In this document: positions 60,265 through 64,000 of the stretch, one piece after another
Layout of the letters: each line of letters opens with the position of its first letter
Position numbering within the stretch: the first letter of the stretch is position 1
Assembly (NCBI RefSeq): GCF_006210265.1
Contig: NZ_VCNC01000001.1
Location: forward strand, 320,843-384,842
Reading direction: 5' to 3'
DNA: 64,000 nucleotides
Source of the DNA: Desulfovibrio sp. UCD-KL4C
Lineage (GTDB): Bacteria > Desulfobacterota > Desulfovibrionia > Desulfovibrionales > Desulfovibrionaceae
Made by a program: the position numbers and the translations under genes
Notes under the pieces: model-generated
Told to the model about the DNA's origin: nothing
Databases searched by the model: none
The model's input: the letters and a program-made list of their open reading frames with translations, nothing else

Positions 60265-61177
60265 AGACGCGATCGAGAATTTCTTTAGCTCCGGCAGCAA
60301 GTACGTTATCAGCTAAGCTGGTTCCGAGTTCCCAAGCCTCATCGGCAGAGCCGCTTTTTTCGAGTCTGATAGGGCTGCTTCCATCGATATCCGCCACAAA
60401 TCCTGTCAGTTTGATCTGATTGTCTTTTAGCACTGACCATGCGGCAATAGGGACCTGACATCCGCCGTCAAGACCTGTCAGGAAGCCGCGTTCAGCGCGA
60501 ACCTGACGCGCAGTATCTTCATCGTGAAGGAATGCTAGAATGTCCTGAATTTCTGTGTCTTCGATTCTGTATTCTATTCCTAGTGCGCCTTGAGCTACAG
60601 CCGGAAGAAAGTGTGGAGGCCCGAGAATTTCGCTCTTAGGAGCGGAAAGATTAAGTCTGTTCATGCCTGCTGTTGCAACAACTATGGCATCAAATTCTCC
60701 AGCTAAAAGCTTTCCTACACGGGTATCTAGGTTACCGCGAAGTGATTTGATTTTAAGATCGCTGCGCAAAGTAAGAAGCTGAGACTGCCTGCGCAGAGAG
60801 CTTGTTCCGACAACTGCGCCGATTGGCAGATCTTTAAGCGAATCGTATTTTACGGAGAGGAGAGAATCGGTATCTGCTTCTCTTGGCGGGATGATTCCGA
60901 CTTCAAGTCCTTCAGGAAGTTCTGTCGGTACATCTTTCATGCTGTGTACAGCTAAATCAGCTTTTTGGGCAAGCAGGGCTTCTTCAATTTCTTTTACAAA
61001 AAGTCCCTTACCACCAACTTTTGCAAGTGGAACGTCTAGAATTTTATCGCCCTTGGTTTTAATCTTGAGCAGTTGTACTTCGATATCGGGGTATTCGCTG
61101 CGAAGAAGATCTGAAATATGATTTGCCTGCCAGAGAGCAAGTTTACTGCCACGTGTCGCGATGGTTATTTTTCTCAT
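60245..61177 (-). CDS. hemC: Hydroxymethylbilane synthase (porphobilinogen deaminase)
   Basis: The protein has 310 residues. N-terminal [43 protein letters not shown] near 82, [14 protein letters not shown] near 126, [13 protein letters not shown] near 148, and the dipyrromethane cofactor cysteine in [16 protein letters not shown] near 240. It polymerises porphobilinogen for heme, siroheme and cobamide synthesis. The FmdB-like gene lies 35 bases upstream and the Cdd1-like gene overlaps its 3' end. Confidence 0.96.
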   Translation of the reverse strand: MRKITIATRGSKLALWQANHISDLLRSEYPDIEVQLLKIKTKGDKILDVPLAKVGGKGLFVKEIEEALLAQKADLAVHSMKDVPTELPEGLEVGIIPPREADTDSLLSVKYDSLKDLPIGAVVGTSSLRRQSQLLTLRSDLKIKSLRGNLDTRVGKLLAGEFDAIVVATAGMNRLNLSAPKSEILGPPHFLPAVAQGALGIEYRIEDTEIQDILAFLHDEDTARQVRAERGFLTGLDGGCQVPIAAWSVLKDNQIKLTGFVADIDGSSPIRLEKSGSADEAWELGTSLADNVLAAGAKEILDRVYDKCKA

Positions 61178-61212
61178 TATGCCGCCGTTTAATTTTGAAA
61201 TTAGTTACTGAA

Positions 61213-61461
61213 TCAGCCGCAGGAAGAGCAATTCCCACCTGAACATCCCGAACAGCCGCCACCGGATGACGGCGCAGATGGAGCAGGTGCGCCCATGTCT
61301 CTTGAGTCTGAAGCTCCACCGTTTTTGAACTTACAGGCAGAAATAAGTTTTTCTGTTCCGGTAGACTTACACTCTGGACAGGGAGGGCATTCATCACGGT
61401 TGAAAACAAGTTCTTCAAACACTTTTCCACAGTCTGCACATTTAAATTCGTATATTGGCAT
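61213..61461 (-). CDS. FmdB-type zinc-ribbon protein with Cys/Ser/Gly tail
   Basis: The protein has 82 residues. MPIYEFKCADCGKVFEEL...CPPCPECKS is the FmdB/CxxC_CxxC_SSSS zinc ribbon (two CXXC pairs). The low-complexity tail GGGCSGCSGGNCSSCG ends with six cysteines in the last 14 residues. FmdB-type proteins are often annotated as putative regulators, but no function is established here. It lies upstream of hemC on the same strand. Confidence 0.85.
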   Translation of the reverse strand: MPIYEFKCADCGKVFEELVFNRDECPPCPECKSTGTEKLISACKFKNGGASDSRDMGAPAPSAPSSGGGCSGCSGGNCSSCG

Positions 61462-61568
61462 GAATTACTCCATGTTTTGAAAGTATTGTCGAGAAAATTG
61501 CATAGCCCAAAACAGCTTAGCGGGCAATGTCCTAAGCCCATATAAGTACGCTTACGGAAATTGCAATA

Positions 61569-61603
61569 AAAAACGCGGCCTACTTGTCAGTAAGCCGCGT
61601 TTT
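61569..61603 (-). terminator. Rho-independent terminator after lon
   Basis: Stem AAAACGCGGC paired with GCCGCGTTTT, 14-base loop, 24 bases beyond the lon stop. The A- and T-runs on both sides allow it to act in both directions. Confidence 0.88.
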
Positions 61604-61627
61604 ATGTGGAGTAATTGATGACAGGTG

Positions 61628-64000
61628 CTATTTGGTCTTAGCAATCGGCCATACTTCTTCGATTTTTTCAATCGGAGTAATTTCAATTTTACTGCGCAGT
61701 TCGTCTGGAATATCTTCAAGGTCTTTCGCATTCTGTGAAGGAATAAGAACCCGCTTCATTCCAAGTGATACCGCAGCAAGAATTTTTTCTTTGATTCCGC
61801 CGACTGGCAAGACTCGTCCGCGCAGGGATATTTCACCTGTCATTGCAAGTTCTGGATCAACAGGAATATTGGTGAGCGCAGAAATAAGTGCAGTTACCAG
61901 TGTAACACCTGCTGAAGGTCCATCTTTAGGTGTTGCGCCATCAGGTACGTGAATATGCAGGTCCTGTTCTTCGTGGAAGTTAGGGCTGATTCCATATTCA
62001 TCTGCATGGCGGCGGGCGAAGGAAACTGCGGCCTGCGCTGATTCTTTCATTACATCTCCAAGCTGTCCGGTAAGGAGCAGTTTGCCCTTGCCGGGCATAG
62101 CAGAGACTTCAATATGTAGAGTTGTCCCGCCCACAGGAGTCCATGCCAGACCTACAGCAACTCCAGGAGGAAGTATGTGTTCTCGTTCGTCTTCAAGATA
62201 CCTTGGAATACCGAGTAGTTTTTGAAGATTCTCTTTAGTCACTTCAAACGGTCCGCTTTCGCCTTCAGCTTTTTTGCGGGCCAGTTTACGGCATACACTT
62301 CCCACTTCGCGCTCAAGGTTTCTAAGACCTGCTTCGCGAGTGTATTCTTTAATAATTTTAGCCAGAACTTCATCAGTCATGGTTAGTTCATTTTCCCCGA
62401 GCCCGTTTTCCTTTGCCTGACGGGAAAGAAGGTAACGGCGGGCAATTTTGACTTTTTCATGCTCTGTGTAACCGGGGAGTCTGATAACTTCCATGCGGTC
62501 AAGCAAAGGACGTGGGATGGAGTCCAAAACGTTAGCTGTGCAAATGAACATTACTTTTGAAAGGTCATAAGGAACGTTTAAGTAATGGTCGGTAAAAGAG
62601 TTGTTCTGTTCAGGATCGAGAACTTCAAGTAAAGCAGAAGATGGGTCGCCTCTGAAGTCTGAACCGAGTTTATCTATTTCATCCAGCATAAGAACAGGAT
62701 TGCGGGTTCCGCACTGTTTCATTGCCTGAATAATGCGCCCGGGCATGGAGCCTATATAGGTTCTGCGATGGCCACGGATTTCTGCTTCATCACGCATTCC
62801 GCCAAGAGACATACGGTGGAATTTGCGTTGCAAACTGCGCGCAATAGAACGACCTAGCGAAGTTTTACCAACCCCTGGAGGGCCCACAAAGCAAAGGATA
62901 GGACCTTTCATTGAAGGATTCAGTTTGCGTACACTTAAATATTCAAGGATACGTTCTTTAACTTTTTCAAGATCGTAATGATCTTCATCTAATATTGTTT
63001 TAGCTTCTTTGATATCCAGGCGGTCGCGGGACTGTTTTTTCCAAGGAATCTCAGTCATCCAGTCAAGGTACGACCTGATAACGGTTGCCTCGGATGCGTC
63101 AGGGTGCATGGATTCGAGGCGGCGGAGCTGTTTTTCCGCTTCAGCGCGAACATCTTTAGGCATTTTAGCCTTTTTAATGGCCTCACGTATTTCGTCCATT
63201 TCTTCAGCTTCGTCAGCTGATTCCCCAAGTTCACCTTTGATGGCTTTAAGCTGTTCGCGTAGATAAAAATCACGTTGAGCTTTGTCCATGCCTTCTTTTG
63301 CTCTGCTCTGAATCTTGTTCTGCATGGAAGCGACTTCAACTTCCTGAGTAAGCTGAGTGTTGACCAGTGTTAATCGTTCAACTGGTTCTTCGCATTCAAG
63401 TATAGACTGGGCAATAGCGACCTTCATTCTCAGATTGGATGCTATAAGGTCTGCGAGTCTGCCCGGTTCATTTACATTATTAAGCACGCTCATAATGTCA
63501 GAGGAAGAAATTCCGCGTAGTGTAAGAATCTTTTCACTCTGCTCGCGTGATGATCTGACCAGTGCTTCCTGTTCAGAAGAAATATCGCTTACAGCCGGTT
63601 CAGGAATAGTTTCGATTTCAGCTATATGAAACGGTTCAGATCCGATAAATCTTTTTACTTTAGCTCTTGATACACCTTGCACCAACACTTTGAGCCTACC
63701 GTCAGGCATTTTGAGCATGCGCATAATCATACAAACCGTTCCGGTGGTGTAAAGATCGTCATGCTCAGGAGCTTCAATACTTTCGTCCTGCTGTGTGAGG
63801 ATCATTACGTAACGGTCACCGGTCATTGCAGCTTCAACAGCGCTTACTGATTTTTCGCGACCTACAAACAGTGGCAGAATCATGTAGTTGAATACAACTA
63901 TATCACGCACTGCCAGCACTGGCAGAGTTGTAGGAATGTTTTCCTGTGCACTTTCAGCAATATTTCCGGCTTCATCCAGCAGGTCCGCAGTGTCATGAAG
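61628..64000 (-). CDS. lon: ATP-dependent Lon protease (5' end outside the window)
   Basis: At least 790 codons are present and the frame is still open at the right edge (translation there reads LPVLAVRDIVVFNYM after a polar lead-in), so the start lies beyond 64000. N-terminal Lon substrate domain with LPLFVGREKSV, coiled-coil region (KIQSRAKEGMDKAQRDFYLREQLKAIKGELGE), Walker A GPPGVGKTSLGRSIA, Walker B VLMLDEID, and proteolytic serine in PKDGPSAGVT near the C-terminus, with the catalytic Lys in the GIKEKILAA stretch. It degrades damaged and regulatory proteins in the cytoplasm. Confidence 0.95.
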   Translation of the reverse strand, partial: LHDTADLLDEAGNIAESAQENIPTTLPVLAVRDIVVFNYMILPLFVGREKSVSAVEAAMTGDRYVMILTQQDESIEAPEHDDLYTTGTVCMIMRMLKMPDGRLKVLVQGVSRAKVKRFIGSEPFHIAEIETIPEPAVSDISSEQEALVRSSREQSEKILTLRGISSSDIMSVLNNVNEPGRLADLIASNLRMKVAIAQSILECEEPVERLTLVNTQLTQEVEVASMQNKIQSRAKEGMDKAQRDFYLREQLKAIKGELGESADEAEEMDEIREAIKKAKMPKDVRAEAEKQLRRLESMHPDASEATVIRSYLDWMTEIPWKKQSRDRLDIKEAKTILDEDHYDLEKVKERILEYLSVRKLNPSMKGPILCFVGPPGVGKTSLGRSIARSLQRKFHRMSLGGMRDEAEIRGHRRTYIGSMPGRIIQAMKQCGTRNPVLMLDEIDKLGSDFRGDPSSALLEVLDPEQNNSFTDHYLNVPYDLSKVMFICTANVLDSIPRPLLDRMEVIRLPGYTEHEKVKIARRYLLSRQAKENGLGENELTMTDEVLAKIIKEYTREAGLRNLEREVGSVCRKLARKKAEGESGPFEVTKENLQKLLGIPRYLEDEREHILPPGVAVGLAWTPVGGTTLHIEVSAMPGKGKLLLTGQLGDVMKESAQAAVSFARRHADEYGISPNFHEEQDLHIHVPDGATPKDGPSAGVTLVTALISALTNIPVDPELAMTGEISLRGRVLPVGGIKEKILAAVSLGMKRVLIPSQNAKDLEDIPDELRSKIEITPIEKIEEVWPIAKTK

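Noticed and set aside
1-64000. tRNA, rRNA, CRISPR arrays, insertion sequences, prophage genes
   Set aside because: None was recognised on either strand; the direct repeat in the TPR gene is a single pair inside a coding sequence and not an array.

Overview
The window looks like chromosomal DNA of a strictly anaerobic, sulfate-reducing member of the Desulfovibrionales. The moderate-to-low GC content resembles marine Maridesulfovibrio/Desulfovibrio species; that placement is inferred, not measured. The pointers are a complete flxABCD-hdrABC cluster (electron bifurcation), an ORP/MrpORP operon with a sigma-54 activator, a DcrA-like chemoreceptor with a c-type heme motif, a tetraheme cytochrome, and selenocysteine use. 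No rRNA, tRNA, CRISPR array, insertion sequence or prophage was recognised.

Layout. (1) 1-12252, minus strand: a tightly packed surface-glycan operon. It carries nonulosonic (pseudaminic-type) acid genes (pseB partial, a neuB/pseI synthase, pseG, pseF), a CDP-glycerol-type phosphotransferase, a LicC/PntC-like nucleotidyltransferase, a split phosphonopyruvate/sulfopyruvate-type decarboxylase with an iron alcohol dehydrogenase, two methyltransferases, an ATP-grasp ligase and a GH57-like protein. (2) 12434-15029: a sulfonate/taurine-type ABC importer. (3) 15258-24062: mixed genes, namely a Tat-exported HD-domain protein, a DUF697 membrane protein, an EamA transporter, ychF, a HigBA-type toxin-antitoxin pair, a TPR membrane protein with a recent internal duplication, a flavoprotein and a lone receiver domain. 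(4) 24122-30908, minus: hdrCBA-flxDCBA. (5) 31427-33920, plus: tetraheme cytochrome plus heme chemoreceptor. (6) 33997-35592, minus: a small secreted protein and a VWA-OmpA protein, followed by about 1 kb of AT-rich DNA without genes. (7) 36591-44682, plus: hldD, lptD, mutL, alr, a small conserved protein and a lipoprotein solute-binding protein. (8) 44788-49614, minus: mrpORP, orp, an ORP-family paralogue, a PAS/sigma-54 activator, hypB and hypA. (9) 49931-64000: a CBS-ACT protein, a selenocysteine-containing HesB/IscA-like protein, a TetR regulator, copA, pyrR, a shikimate kinase, a cysteine-cluster protein, a WcbI-like protein, cobT, selD (also with in-frame UGA), small proteins, hemC, an FmdB-type protein and lon (partial).

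How it fits together. The energy-metabolism part couples NADH, ferredoxin and a thiol/disulfide partner through Flx-Hdr. Redox sensing appears twice: the heme chemoreceptor with its cytochrome, and the Cys-rich PAS activator. Selenophosphate made by SelD supports Sec insertion both in SelD itself and in the HesB-like protein. The points most worth following up are the decarboxylase/reductase/cytidylyltransferase/phosphotransferase set inside the nonulosonate operon, which would fit a phosphonate (or sulfonate) decoration of the cell surface, and the cytochrome-chemoreceptor pair.
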